64,000 bases of DNA, taken from Acridotheres tristis. Taxonomy: Eukaryota > Chordata > Aves > Passeriformes > Sturnidae. Below, piece by piece: positions 38,316 to 49,270 of this stretch; the first letter of the stretch is position 1, and every line of letters begins with the position of its first letter. The notes below the pieces were generated by a model. It was not told the DNA's origin. It saw only the letters and a list, made by a program, of their open reading frames with translations, and searched no databases. Location: assembly GCA_037013685.1 (NCBI GenBank), contig CM072919.1, positions 50,302,616-50,366,615 on the forward strand, given 5' to 3'. The position numbers and the translations under genes are program-made.

Positions 38316-41300
38316 ATGGGTCGTCCACAACATAACAGTAAAGTGTTAAGGAACACTATAGGGGGAAGCAAATTTTTTCCTATGTGTTCCTATCTGCTAC
38401 TGGGAAAAAAACAAAAATCTTCTTGGGCTCTGCCCACATCAGCTGTATGCAAGAGTACCTACTTCATTCTTGATCTAAACATTCTTATTAGTCACACTGT
38501 TTTACATGCTCCTTTGGTCCCAAAATCTGTATTTGTAAGGGAAAAGTTGACTACATTATTTATAAAAAAACATGCATATAGTAGAGTGATACTGTGTTTT
38601 CCTGTGTTTATGGGAATGTAGTATATTTTATTTGTGTTTTGGGTACCTGACCTGAAACTCCTGGTACATGATTTTAAGAACTCTTTGATCTTCACATGGC
38701 AAATAGGAAAATCCGTCTCATTTATTTTTAAATTTTGTCTTAACATCTCTATTGGTTACATTAAAGATCAAGCGCTATTTTACTGGAAGAGCAACATGCA
38801 CTTAAAAAAATCCCAGTTTCCATCTTTTATGCTAGATTTCCCAAATTATTAAATATTTTTACACTGTTATGTGTTCTCCATTTCCAAAATCTGAAAGGCA
38901 GTAGTTACCTGCATTTCAGTCTAAATTAATTTTTGATGAGAACAAAATATTATATGAGACATTAAGAGTAAATTAATGAGATAATGTGGTAAAAAGTGAT
39001 TTTCAGCTTACTCCAAAAACTGAATAGGGTGCGCAGAACATTGCAGAGTTCTGCATAATAAAAAAAACAGCCGAAAAGAAATAGTTCATACATTTCTGCT
39101 CAAAGTACACAATTGTTTGGGCTTTTGAAATATGCTCGGTCTATACACAACAACAAGCTCTGTTATATAAACACACAGCAAGATACGTTTTGGGCCTTGA
39201 AGAACAACTGCACGTAGAAATGATACTGTTTGGAGGTAAGATTGTGTAGTTCATCAAAAAGGAGCTGAGTTTGCTTGGAGCACCAATGTTCAGGTTTTTC
39301 ATAGAATGTTTTCCACCAATTCTTCCTTAAAGATTTAGCTCATTAATTGATTTTTCTTCCTGTTATACAGATGTAATCTGGTGTCTCATAATGATGTGAA
39401 AATCAAAATAAATATTCAAATCACTTCAATGAAAGCACAGAATCAGGCAGTTTAACTAATTTCAAGCCTTTTCTTTAGATTTAAATAGTTGTGTACGTTG
39501 ACTCCAATGTTATGCAAAAATAAGCAATAATGGTCCCTATTGTAAGAATATAAGAATAAAAGATTATTCAGTGCTACTAAGGGACTATTCTTTATGCACA
39601 GTTCACACAATTTTGTGGCAGGATTCCCTATCAGAAGGAAAAAAAGGTTTGATTTCAGCATTTCAGACATAATTAATGTGATGAATTTTCTAAGTGAATT
39701 TCCTATACAACCAGTTTAAATAAGTCGTCCCCGCTGGGCTCTATCTATTGTATCAGTTATGGGGAAGGGGCATGAAACTCACAGATTTGCTTGCAGGAAG
39801 TTTTCTCTTCTTTCATAGTCTCCCCATTTTTTTCTCTATTTGTTCAAAATATTTGTTTAAAAATTACTTTTCTCATAAAGAATTCTGTCTTTTATTTTTA
39901 TATTATATTCAGCTGCTGTTTTGGGTTAGATTTTGGGGTAATTTTTGCGATCTTGGGGTTTTTTTGCTTGGGGTTTTGCTTGGGTTTTTTTTAGGGCAGT
40001 TGTTTGGTTGGCTTTGGTTTGGTTTTTAGGTTGGGTTTTTTCCTGTATTGGTGTTTCTAGTTTCTTTGGATTTTTAAAAATCATTATCAGGGAAAAGGAT
40101 TGGTTTTGCTGCTGACTTTTTTTTGCATGCTCACACTTCTGACTACATCTGAATCAATACTGAAGGAAAAAGAAAAAACAAAACCCAAAACTGAACTAAA
40201 ACCAAACCACTGCTTATCTCTGTTAAAAATTCCTCTTGGATTTTCTTCCACATTTTTTCAGCAAAGGCACTTGTTGGCACAGATGCTTTCAAGAGAATAC
40301 AATTTAAGTAAATTCTGGAGAATATTGACTAACAGTGAATTCCAGATGAGAAATTGTGAAAAATCACATAAAATACCTGATACAAAATTTTTCAATCACA
40401 TAAATAGTAAGATGAAGTCATTCATTTCAGTTGTAGTGATTTAATTCTTAAGTACGTTGATGATAACTGCAAATAAGGATTATTTCTTTTTAAAAATACT
40501 TGTCTTACTGAAGTAAATTGAAGTCACTTATGTGTTCTGAGATTCTATTTTCATAGGCCCTTAAGAAACATGTTTTACATAATAGTATCAACTACAAAAT
40601 AAGTAAATAGGTATATAAATATAGACAACACAAACGTGCTTTTTCATCAAACGTATTGCTGCAAAGTATTTCTAATTAAAATTCATGTTGTTCAGTATCT
40701 TCTGTGATTTGTGATTTCTCACTTTTTCAGACGGGGTCTTTTCATTGCCAAGAACTTATTTGAAAGAATTTTATTTGGAAAGTTAAAGAAAAAACCTACT
40801 GGGTAATTTGTCTGAGTTTATTATTATTTTACTAAGGGATGATCAGATATAGTTCTTAATGCTTTGTATAAAGGTAAATTGCTTGCTTTCAGTTTTGAAT
40901 TTGTCAGGCATTGTGGGGTTTTTAATTGTTTAAATAACAGAGTGGCATAATTTTACTTTTAGACATTTTTCTCACAGCTGAGTTTTTGAAATTAGACATT
41001 CTATCACAGAATACAATGGATTACATTTATCTCTTCATTTAACTTAATCAAAAGACTTATCTGGTTTGCACATAGAGTTGGTGAATTGTGTGCCGCAATT
41101 CCATTTCTCTCTGATGATAGATCCATTGGAAAAAGATGAAAGGCAAATGGATTTAGGTTGCATTTAGTTGTTTGTTATTTTCATTCACAAGTCCTGTATA
41201 GTATACAGACTTGAACACAGTAAGGAAAGCAGATGTTGATGAGACGTCCCTGCAGTTTCACATGTATGTGAACATAGATTAGTGTTAATCCTCATGGGTG

Positions 41301-41605
41301 TGCTGCCTTGTACTCTTGTCCTTACAACTTGAGCTAAACAAAGAGTCAGGTAATGATGGTGCAGTTTAAACTTAAGGTTAGTTTGCTTTATGGAATGAGT
41401 TAAAGTTTAATTCTTAATTAACACAGTGGAAACCACATAAAATGCCAAAATGTCAAAACACAAACTGGGTGGGAATGGTTTTACTTTTAAAATCAGTATT
41501 GGCCGTAAGGTGGCACTGTGGCAACTATTTTTAACTGAAGTGGGAAAAAGAGCACTAAAAGTGATTTTCACGGTATAAAAAAAGTAACACAGCAACTGTT
41601 TTGGT
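38316..41605. other. AT-rich intergenic sequence, no gene seen
   Basis: All open frames are 115 codons or shorter and have no recognisable domain. The T/G-rich tract at 39.9-40.05 kb and its A/C-rich partner are listed separately. The rest holds nothing I can name. Confidence 0.55.
39905..40050 (+). repeat. T/G-rich tract with a nearby complementary A/C-rich partner
   Basis: About 145 bases of T- and G-dominated sequence (TTTTGGGG, GGTTTGG, GGTTGGG). The end at 40,016-40,041 is largely complementary to the A/C-rich stretch at 40,174-40,208, with a few gaps, so the two could fold into an imperfect hairpin of about 25-30 pairs around a 130-base loop. The hydrophobic 93-codon frame over it is a composition artefact. 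Confidence 0.65.
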
Positions 41606-41738
41606 TTCTTTTCTTTTCTTTTCTTTTCTTTTCTTTTCTTTTCTTTTCTTTTCTTTTCTTTTCTTTTCTTTTCTTTTCTTTTCTTTTCTTTTCTTTTCTT
41701 TTCTTTTCTTTTCTTTTCTTTTCTTTTCTTTTCTTTTC

Positions 41739-41760
<22 letters not shown>
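41606..41760 (+). repeat. (TTCTT)31 pentanucleotide array (minus strand AAAAG type)
   Basis: 155 bases of uninterrupted period-5 TTCTT, about 31 copies with no visible substitution. On the minus strand this is the AAAAG repeat. It is the first block of a composite polypyrimidine array. Homogeneity suggests recent expansion or contraction. Large open frames on both strands across the composite are simple-repeat artefacts. Confidence 0.97.
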
Positions 41761-41769
<9 letters not shown>

Positions 41770-41985
41770 CTCCCTTCCCTTCCCTTCCCTTCCCTTCCCT
41801 TCCCTTCCCTTCCCTTCCCTTCCCTTCCCTTCCCTTCCCTTCCCTTCCCTTCCCTTCCCTTCCCTTCCCTTCCCTTCCCTTCCCTTCCCTTCCCTTCCCT
41901 TCCCTTCCCTTCCCTTCCCTTCCCTTCCCTTCCCTTCCCTTCCCTTCCCTTCCCTTCCCTTCCCTTCCCTTCCTTTCCCTTCCCT
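41761..41985 (+). repeat. T9 run then (CCCTT)n pentanucleotide array (minus strand AAGGG type)
   Basis: A nine-T run (41,761-41,769) and CT mark the switch from TTCTT to CCCTT. About 40 CCCTT units follow, homogeneous except for one C-to-T change near 41,974. On the minus strand this is AAGGG with regularly spaced GGG runs, which can form a G-quadruplex; the pure pyrimidine strand also suits triplex (H-DNA) formation. These structural statements follow from known properties of such sequences and were not measured. Confidence 0.97.
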
Positions 41986-42120
41986 TCCCAAACCTTCCCA
42001 AACCTTCCCAAACCTTCCCAAACCTTCCCAAACCTTCCCTTCCCAAACCTTCCCTTCCCAAACCTTCCCAAACCTTCCCTTCCCAAACCTTCCCTTCCCA
42101 AACCTTCCCTTCCCAAACCT
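41986..42120 (+). repeat. AAA-punctuated CCTTCCC segment with mixed 10- and 15-bp units
   Basis: The CCCTT array is here interrupted at regular intervals by AAA. Eleven AAA triplets start at 41,990, 42,000, 42,010, 42,020, 42,030, 42,045, 42,060, 42,070, 42,085, 42,100 and 42,115, giving spacings of 10, 10, 10, 10, 15, 15, 10, 15, 15 and 15. The segment is therefore a tandem of CCTTCCCAAA and CCTTCCCTTCCCAAA units: a higher-order repeat that arose from the pentamer array by one AAA insertion or substitution followed by amplification. Confidence 0.95.
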
Positions 42121-42205
42121 TCCCCTTCCCCTTCCCCTTCCCCTTCCCCTTCCCCTTCCCCTTCCCCTTCCCCTTCCCCTTCCCCTTCCCCTTCCCCTTC
42201 CCCTT
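42121..42205 (+). repeat. (CCCCTT)14 hexanucleotide array
   Basis: About 14 uninterrupted TTCCCC units, the fourth block of the composite. The minus strand is AAGGGG, a stronger quadruplex-type motif than the neighbouring AAGGG. It ends in a mixed TTTTCTTTCC and poly-T stretch to about 42,226, where ordinary sequence resumes. Confidence 0.97.
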
Positions 42206-42226
42206 TTCTTTCCTTTTTTTTTTCTT

Positions 42227-44109
42227 TAAATGTATGTACCTGAAAGGACTTAGGTGGCTGAAAGACAGAAATTCCGAGGAGTGAAATCTCATTTGCTAAC
42301 ACTTGACTCCTGGCAAGCTGCAGTGGGAATATGTAAAAATATGTTAAATATATAGTCCACAAAATATGAATCCAAGTCAGGAAGAGATATTTAGTTATTA
42401 ATATGTTTTTTTACTTATATATATATATGTGCATTTATGTATATATTCCTTAAAGGAAGTTCATTCTTTTCTTAGAGAAATAACAGTTCATTAAAATATT
42501 AGGAAAGCAATTATGTACATATGCATATAGTCACATAGACTCACACATGAAAACAATCCCAAAAATAAAACACATTCAAGCATATGGAACTTATAAATTC
42601 AAAAGCACCATCCCTCTGCTTTCCTTCTGCTATATTCCCTATGCATTTTTCCTAGATAAACACTGAAGATTAGACAAAAGAGAACTGGGAATGTTTTGTG
42701 GAATCTTCACTGGTTTTAAGTATGTATCATCCCAGAAACTTGTCAAAAAAACCTTGCAAACATATTAAATATATCACCAAAATACATATGGAGAAGAACT
42801 CCATCCCTGTTTTTCTCAGATGTTTTCAGTAGGTTCAATCTAATTTCTGCAGTAGAAGTACACATATAGAAAGCATTTGGCCATTCCCACTTAATTCTGA
42901 GCATGCAGATGGATAATGAAAAATCTGGATCAATACCAAATGTGCAATTTAGATACAGACCATGTAGTCATTTGAAGCTTTTTCCTTCTAAAAAATATTT
43001 TCTATAAAGGCATGTCTTACAAAGCTCATAGCATTTCAACACAGAAAAATCTCTCAATTTAAATTTAAATTCGAATATATAATTGAAAAGAAATTAAGAG
43101 AAAGAAAAACAGAAAGTAATTTAATACTCAGCACTAAATGCTTTTTTGCATTCTCTAAAACACATTATTACATACAATAATCACTGACTTTGCTACTTTA
43201 AATGAAATTATCATGTTTAAAACCAAGTTCCAATCCCACATTTGCAGTGAATATTTGCTTTTTATCCTTTGTATTAGCAGTTTTCTAGTACAACTGCTCT
43301 AAAAAAAATCAGATAGTTACAAAAAAGCAAATAAAACCAGGCATTTGACTGTATTTAAGCACTGTTTTGAAAGTTGATAAAGGTCAGCAGAATAGAAATT
43401 TTTTTATTCCACAAAGCTGCTAAAAATTTTTGATTTCTTCAGAATTTCTTGTCCTGTATATGGAGATTTTTTTCCTTTGGTGACATAAAACTGTAAGTAT
43501 TTGCAAACATATAGGCTTTGCAGTTACCTTAAAAAAAAAATCAAAAAACCAAAAATTAACAAACAAGAAAAGGAAACAAAAATTCATGTTCTACTAGAGG
43601 AAAAATTGCAGAAAGCGCATATTCCCAAGGATGTATAAATGTTGTCTTAAACTCTTAGATTGATAAATTTTTAACTGACAAGTCTTAGAAGAAAGACATC
43701 TAGATGTTTCACCTATAGAATACTGGTATGGTTTTAGTAAATAAAAATTACTTGTTTCACCCACTTAGTGGTAAGCAGAACATTTTTGAAACTACTTAGG
43801 TATCAGCATCTCAGGCAGAAAAATAAAAGTATTTTAAAATGAGATTAAGAAACACCAACCACCTATTCCACCTCTCAGCCCAACTAAATAAGACCCAAAA
43901 TTCAAAACCAACCGACCGACCAACCAATTAAACAGCTGCCTTTTTGCACATTAGAACTGCATTAGAGCCGATGAGAAATAAAATCAATGAAAAAAAAGAA
44001 GAAGATAAGTCACCAGTAATGCAGCGCTGCATAAGTTTTAGGTGTCTGAATAAAAAAATTGTTGAAAAATAGACCATTTTACTCGTAGGTTTGCACCAGG
44101 GTTTTTCCA
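42227..44109. other. AT-rich intergenic sequence, no gene seen
   Basis: Contains a TA run at about 42,417-42,430 and a short ACCAACCGACCG-like tetranucleotide patch at about 43,906-43,928. No gene or transposon was recognised. Confidence 0.55.
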
Positions 44110-45050
44110 TGACTCTCTTGATCCCTACGAATTACAGTGGAGGCTGGTGGCAGTGTGCCTGGCTGGTCTCCTTAAAGAAGCAGGTCCCCAGACCATAAAT
44201 ATCCTACAGCACTGACCTGTGTCCCCCCACCACAAGAAGGGATCTGCCTGCTGCAGCCCCTGAGCTGCTCCTCTTGCTGCAAGGCTGCAATTTCCACACC
44301 CTCAGTAGCGAGCTGCTGTTCACCTGGTGCAGGTGCCCGGGCGCTGGCAGACAGTGCTGCAGGCTCAGGGGGCTGCCCTGGGCTGGACACAGCTGGGCAC
44401 AGCCACCCCCAGTGGACCCACCAAACAACACAGCTCAGCCCCTCGGAAAAGATCGTGGTACCTGGGGGAATGAGTTCATGGGGAAAATACTTTCCCAGAA
44501 AGGCAAAGATGCTGTACAGTTCAGAGAGGGAAAAAGTAATGGGAGACATGGGGGTGAATATTAAGGGCAGAGAGGGAAAGAGAGGAGCTACTCCAGGTGC
44601 CACAATAGGTATTTCCCTGTAGCCAGCAGTGAGATTCACACAGTGGAGCAAGGAAAAAGAGAGAGATGCCCCAGAGACAAATCACTGCGTCCTAACCACA
44701 TCTTACCTCCCAAACCTTCCCCCTCCAAAGCATTTCCTGAGGCACCTAGAGGAATCAGGAATGAAAACTGAACTTTAATCTGAAAGAAGGGTGATGAAAG
44801 GTATTGTTCTAGTATTTGAATTTGTTTCTCACTACTTTAATCTATTTTATTGGGCAATAAATTAAACTTGTTCTCCCCCAGACCAAGCCTCTTTGGTCAA
44901 TAAGAGTAATTAGTGAGTGATTTTCCTGCCTTTTCCTTGACTCATGAGCTTTTTTCATCTTGTTTCCTTCTCCTGTCCTGCAGAAGAGAGAGGATAAGTG
45001 GGCAGCTGGGTGGACCTTGACTACTTGCCAAGGCTTAACATCAAAACAGG
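44110..45050 (+). mobile_element. Probable endogenous retrovirus LTR (family B-like), plus strand
   Basis: A GC-rich left part (about 44,130-44,450) is followed by GA-rich sequence and then a 3' part with an LTR R-U5 layout: TTTGTTTCTCACTACTTTAA, a polyadenylation signal AATAAA at 44,856-44,861, the AGTAATTAGTGAGTGATTTT segment, CTTGACTCATGAGC, then AAGAGAGAGGATAAGTGGGC and CTGGGTGGACCTTGACTAC. The 3' part aligns by eye with 49,052-49,270, including the AATAAA. The layout resembles common bird class II (ERVK-like) LTRs. The GC-rich left part might be a separate fragment; its 159-codon minus-strand frame shows no viral domain. No flanking duplication was found, so the ends are approximate. Confidence 0.6.
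44856..44861 (+). promoter_or_regulatory. LTR polyadenylation signal AATAAA
   Basis: Canonical hexamer in the R-like part of the probable LTR. The equivalent AATAAA occurs at 49,100-49,105 in the related LTR piece, in the same sequence context. Confidence 0.55.
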
Positions 45051-46758
45051 CTTCTCAAATAAAGCCTAAAACTGTCACTACTACTGGTCCATTTGCTTGC
45101 ACAATTTTTTATTAGTTCAATCCTATCTTATGCCTCTCTTTCTTCATTATAGGTAAAGGCACGTGTCCAAAGTGCCTGTGCAATATGACCTATTTAAGCA
45201 GCACTGTGTCATCCTCTAAGTCTATATAGAAACATAATATTTCTCATTTTTTGCTTCAAGTTGGTGGACCTTTTTCTTCCCGTATCATTCACATCTCTTG
45301 CTCTCTTCTATATTCCTTATACCATGTCAGATCTTTCCTCATTTATCTTCTGTTTTGTAACACCTTATTTAGAAGCTCACTTTCCAACTGACAAACTATG
45401 CTACTTCTATGAAAAAGAACGAGACAAGCATCATTATGTAAAAGGAAATTATAGAGGGTGGATATGGAGAAGGAAGAACAAAACTGAGTTTTCTTGCAAG
45501 GGTTCACAAGAGAATTGAACTGCAGTGAACAATGCTGCTTTCTTGGGCCTAGCTTTGGGGATCTTTTGTGCTTAATCTCTTAGAAATTCATCCTTGATAG
45601 TTCTGCTCTCCCTCTGGATTCCTAGGCACCCTGTTGATATTCCTCTTTCCAAGTCAGCCAAAGCTAAAGGACAACACTATTTGCAAGAGTATTTTTTGCT
45701 TTCTCACACCACAGAAAACATGAAATGAAAGCACAAGACTGTTTTTTACAGCACCATGTGTTTTGGGGACAAGTGTATCTCAGAACATAGAGATGATAAT
45801 AGGTGAAGAGTGGGCTACGACAAAAGCAATAAAACAGAAAACTTTTCAGGATATGATCATTCACTTTTTCCTCTTTTGTCTACTCAGCACATTAGTAATG
45901 AAATAAATCTGTTTCCTTAGTTATTGTCATGTGGACGAGAAGAATTCTGATGTGTGAAACCTCTCCAGCCTTTCCAGTTCGGATTTCATGCCATCGATTT
46001 TGTTTAAATTATATAAGATATTAGTAAAACTGAGAACCATAAACTGGACGCCATCTTCTTTTGATATAACACTGTCTTACAGAAAAGAGTGTTGTTTAAA
46101 ACACAGTATAAGAAAACAAGCAAAAAATGTCAGTCTTAGTAAGGTGAAGAAAGGAATAGGAATAAGAAAATACCTAAGTTTGAATAATGGTCTCAGATTG
46201 TTTCTGTTCTTTTCAGAAAATATATACTTCCTTTCAGACCTCTTGCTGGCCTTTCTTTTTGTTTTCCCAGTTAAGAAGAAATAAATAAACTCTAATTACT
46301 AAATAATTTAGTAATCTTCTTGGGAAGTTATTCTGTGTTCATCTATCAAAATACAGCATGGAGAGAACTAGCCCTATGCAAGTCCAAATAGCTTTTTGCT
46401 TTTTTGCAAGTTGTTCAGCCCTGAGTATGCCATATGCCAATCACCAGTAAGACCATTTGAACATTTGGGGTTTTATTATATTCATAGTATGGCAGACTTA
46501 AAATATCCTAGGCTATTTAGTAATCACTCATTAATTTAGTCTCTATTCTTTGCTCCTTCACTCTGCTTCTGTCTTTGCTTCTGAAAAACACTTTTTTTGT
46601 TAAGAAACCTTAGTTATAGTTGACTTTTAAACATGTAAGAAAGAATTGACAACCATTTCCAAATCAGATTCTTTGTGACACCACCAGGCATGAAAAATAT
46701 TTTAAACATCTGCAAGGAAGATTGCAGATCTCCACATTCCCAGGAACTATTATGGCAT
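45051..46758. other. AT-rich intergenic sequence, no gene seen
   Basis: Open frames reach only about 98 codons and show no domain. Nothing repeated was recognised up to the edge of the inverted repeat at 46,759. Confidence 0.5.
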
Positions 46759-47018
46759 TTCCAGTATAGGAAGAATGTCTATTATTGTCTTTTGCAGGAA
46801 AGCTCTTCTATTCCATTTTCAATCCCAGGGTTGATTCAAGAAAAAAATCTAACCACACACACATTTTAGTCTAGGTTAATCTTTAAGGAGCCTTCTAAGC
46901 TGCTGACTAATAAGTGGTATTTGCCAGGCCCTATTTCCATTGCTGCAAGATGGGCCACACAAATGTACTTCTCCCCAAGGGGAATAATATTTAGTCAGTA
47001 TTTCTGTGGAGTAACTAT
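46759..47018 (+). repeat. Left arm of a 260-bp inverted repeat
   Basis: These 260 bases are the reverse complement of 48,769-49,028. By hand alignment there are six substitutions and no gap (254/260). The differences lie near 46,775, 46,781, 46,785, 46,861, 46,876 and 46,906. Similarity stops abruptly at both edges. The arm itself was not recognised as a named transposon. Both strands carry short open frames, which are therefore duplicated in the other arm and need not be genes. Confidence 0.95.
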
Positions 47019-48768
47019 GAGCTCTTTGTTGGCATTTCAGAGGGTGAAACACAAAGATCAAGAGTGGCACAAATTTCTCCTAGCAATGTCGATAGGAAAA
47101 AAACCTTATCTCTAACTGCAAAGAGGAAAGAGAGATACCTTAGAATAATTGATAATAGATCTGAAGGCTGTTACACATTAAAAATTCCGTAGTGCATCTG
47201 AATTATGCTAGTCCAAAACATGGGAACAACCTCTTACTGTCCAAAATGTGAATGTACTATGAATCTTTACCAGAAAGGCACTCATCTGGTTCTGCAAACT
47301 ACTGATGTATCAAAGGGAGAGCTCTCAGCCTTTGCAAATGAATTGCAAAAAGTGCTTCAAAAGTTTATAAGATTTCTATTATTTTGGTATTTTTATATGT
47401 TCTTTTCTATGTGTTCAAAGAGTATAAAATGTAAAGAAAAAGAAACCAGTGAAAACCATCTTGACAAGTAGCTTACTTTTATGATCAGGACATTATATTA
47501 CGCTTGAGTGGACTACGTGCTGTGAGCATGTTATCATCATCTGAGGTAATCACACTGAATTTTAATTTTGTTGTGGGATGTTAATTTGGAATTTTATGGC
47601 CACCAAGCACATGTTTTGCCTGAGAAGACTTAATCGGATGATACTATTATTTAGCATATTATTTCCCATGGGCAAATTAAGATTAAGTGTTTATCTCTGT
47701 GGAACTTTGAGAACCTAATAAACTACGGTGGTATCAGATAGAAGATAACAGTAATATACAGTGAATCCCATTTTAGTTTCTTCAAACAAACAAATAAATT
47801 CTGATATTTGAGGAAATTATCATTAGATGGACTTTCAAGTTTGATGCTGAACCAGTTAAGTGTTTATGTAAGTATAATTATAGAGATCTTAGCACTACAT
47901 TAATTTGAACTAGAAAGGAAAAAAAAAAATACATCACCCTCCTTTTGATATGCAACAATGGTATTTAGGAAGTTTTTAAATTTATTGCTCTGGTAATTCA
48001 ATGCAATTTGGTATTTAGCTGATGCTGTATTTTAAAAAATACAATGTTATCTTTATCTGTTTCATCAAAATTTGTTTCAAGCAAGTTACTTGAAAGGTAT
48101 ATTTTTTTGTTTTTTATGAACATTTTAATTGTCAAAGGAAGAAAATTTCCTTCTGAAGCCATTAGCTATGAGATCTGTATGAAGACATGAAAATTTTGTG
48201 AAATACTTAAAAATCCCCATAAAATAATTCACCTGGTGTAATTTTTACATGTTAGTGGGTGGCTTCTGCATTTAAGCTTACTTACCAAAGAAAGAAGCTT
48301 TTCCAAGGCTAATTCCTAATGCTAGGAATTATCAAGACAGTCTCTTACTGTGATGAACACACTGATCGCTCACCATCTCTCATTAGTCTTGTGTTGTCAA
48401 GGATAAAGTCATTCTCTGCAATTTCTTTATTTTTCCTCCTAAGATGTAGGAGAAAACACAGCTATAAGAATCAAATCATGTCTTGCCAAATCACCAAAAA
48501 ATAATAATGTAAAATAATGTGTAAAAAAAAATATTTAGAAGAAATCAATATCTTTGCAATGATAGATTTATTATTTTAAAATGCTCCATGTTCCGTCCTT
48601 TAAATAATTACTTGTATCTCACATTTCCAATAATTTCTATTACAGCCTGAAATTAATTTTAATATTACAGTCTAAGAACCATCATCTTATTTACCATAAG
48701 TTTTAAGAGGTTCCCTCTTCTACTTCCCAAATATAAAAATACTCAAAAATATTTTTTAAAAAATGGCT
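47019..48768. other. 1.75-kb loop between the inverted arms
   Basis: Plain AT-rich sequence with no recognisable transposase, integrase or other gene; the longest frame is 88 codons. It carries a small perfect hairpin (TAATTCCTA at 48,310-48,318 with TAGGAATTA at 48,323-48,331). The absence of any enzyme argues against an autonomous DNA transposon with long terminal inverted repeats. Confidence 0.7.
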
Positions 48769-49028
48769 ATAGTTACTCCACAGAAATACTGACTAAATAT
48801 TATTCCCCTTGGGGAGAAGTACATTTGTGTGGCCCATCTTGCAGCAATGGAAATAGGGCCTGGCAAATACCACTTATTATTCAGCAGCTTAGAAGGCTCC
48901 TTAAAGATTGACCTAGACTAAAATGAGTGTGTGGTTAGATTTTTTTCTTGAATCAACCCTGGGATTGAAAATGGAATAGAAGAGCTTTCCTGCAAAAGAC
49001 AGTAACAGACACTCTTCCTATACTGGAA
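48769..49028 (-). repeat. Right arm of a 260-bp inverted repeat
   Basis: Inverted partner of 46,759-47,018. The arm ends within a few bases of the point where LTR-like sequence starts on the plus strand (about 49,024), so its outer boundary coincides with a retroelement junction. No target-site duplication is visible outside the two arms. Confidence 0.95.
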
Positions 49029-49270
49029 GAAAAGGGTGAACGGAAGGTGCTTTTAAGATTTAGTTTTGTTTTTCATTATCCTACTCTGCTTTGATTGGTA
49101 ATAAATTGATTTCCTTGAACCGAGTCTGTTTTTCCTATAGTGGTACTTGCTGTGTGGTCTTCCTGCCTTTAACTTCATTGCATTTTCTCTCTGCTGTCCA
49201 ACAGAAGAGGTGTGTAACAGAGCTGCTTGTTTTGACTCTCCTCCCTAGCCAGGGTGGGAGTCGTTGAACT
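49024..49270 (+). mobile_element. 3' portion (R-U5-like) of an LTR, plus strand
   Basis: Starts GGAAGAAAAGGGTGAACGG and continues through TTTTAAGATTTAGTTTTG, a CATTATCCTACTCTG segment, AATAAA at 49,100-49,105, a CCGAGTCTGTTTTTCC segment and ends near CCAGGGTGGGAGTC. The order equals that of the probable LTR at 44.8-45.05 kb. Only the 3' third is present in this orientation; sequence resembling the upstream part of the same family lies on the minus strand immediately to the right. Confidence 0.65.

Noticed and set aside
39301..39345. TCATAGAATG motif as another CR1 3' end
   Set aside because: Only the octamer-like start fits; the following sequence lacks the expected CR1 landmarks.
41407..42362. 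Open frames of 204-264 codons on both strands over the pyrimidine array
   Set aside because: All are translations of simple repeats (Lys/Glu/Arg/Gly on minus, Phe/Pro/Leu/Ser on plus). Period-5 repeats without stop codons stay open in every frame.
44172..44651. 159-codon minus-strand frame as a protein gene
   Set aside because: It lies within the GC-rich part of a probable LTR; GC-rich DNA has few stops, and no domain was recognised.
46759..49028. DNA transposon with long terminal inverted repeats
   Set aside because: No transposase in the loop, no target-site duplication outside the arms, and no shared terminal motif of a known superfamily.
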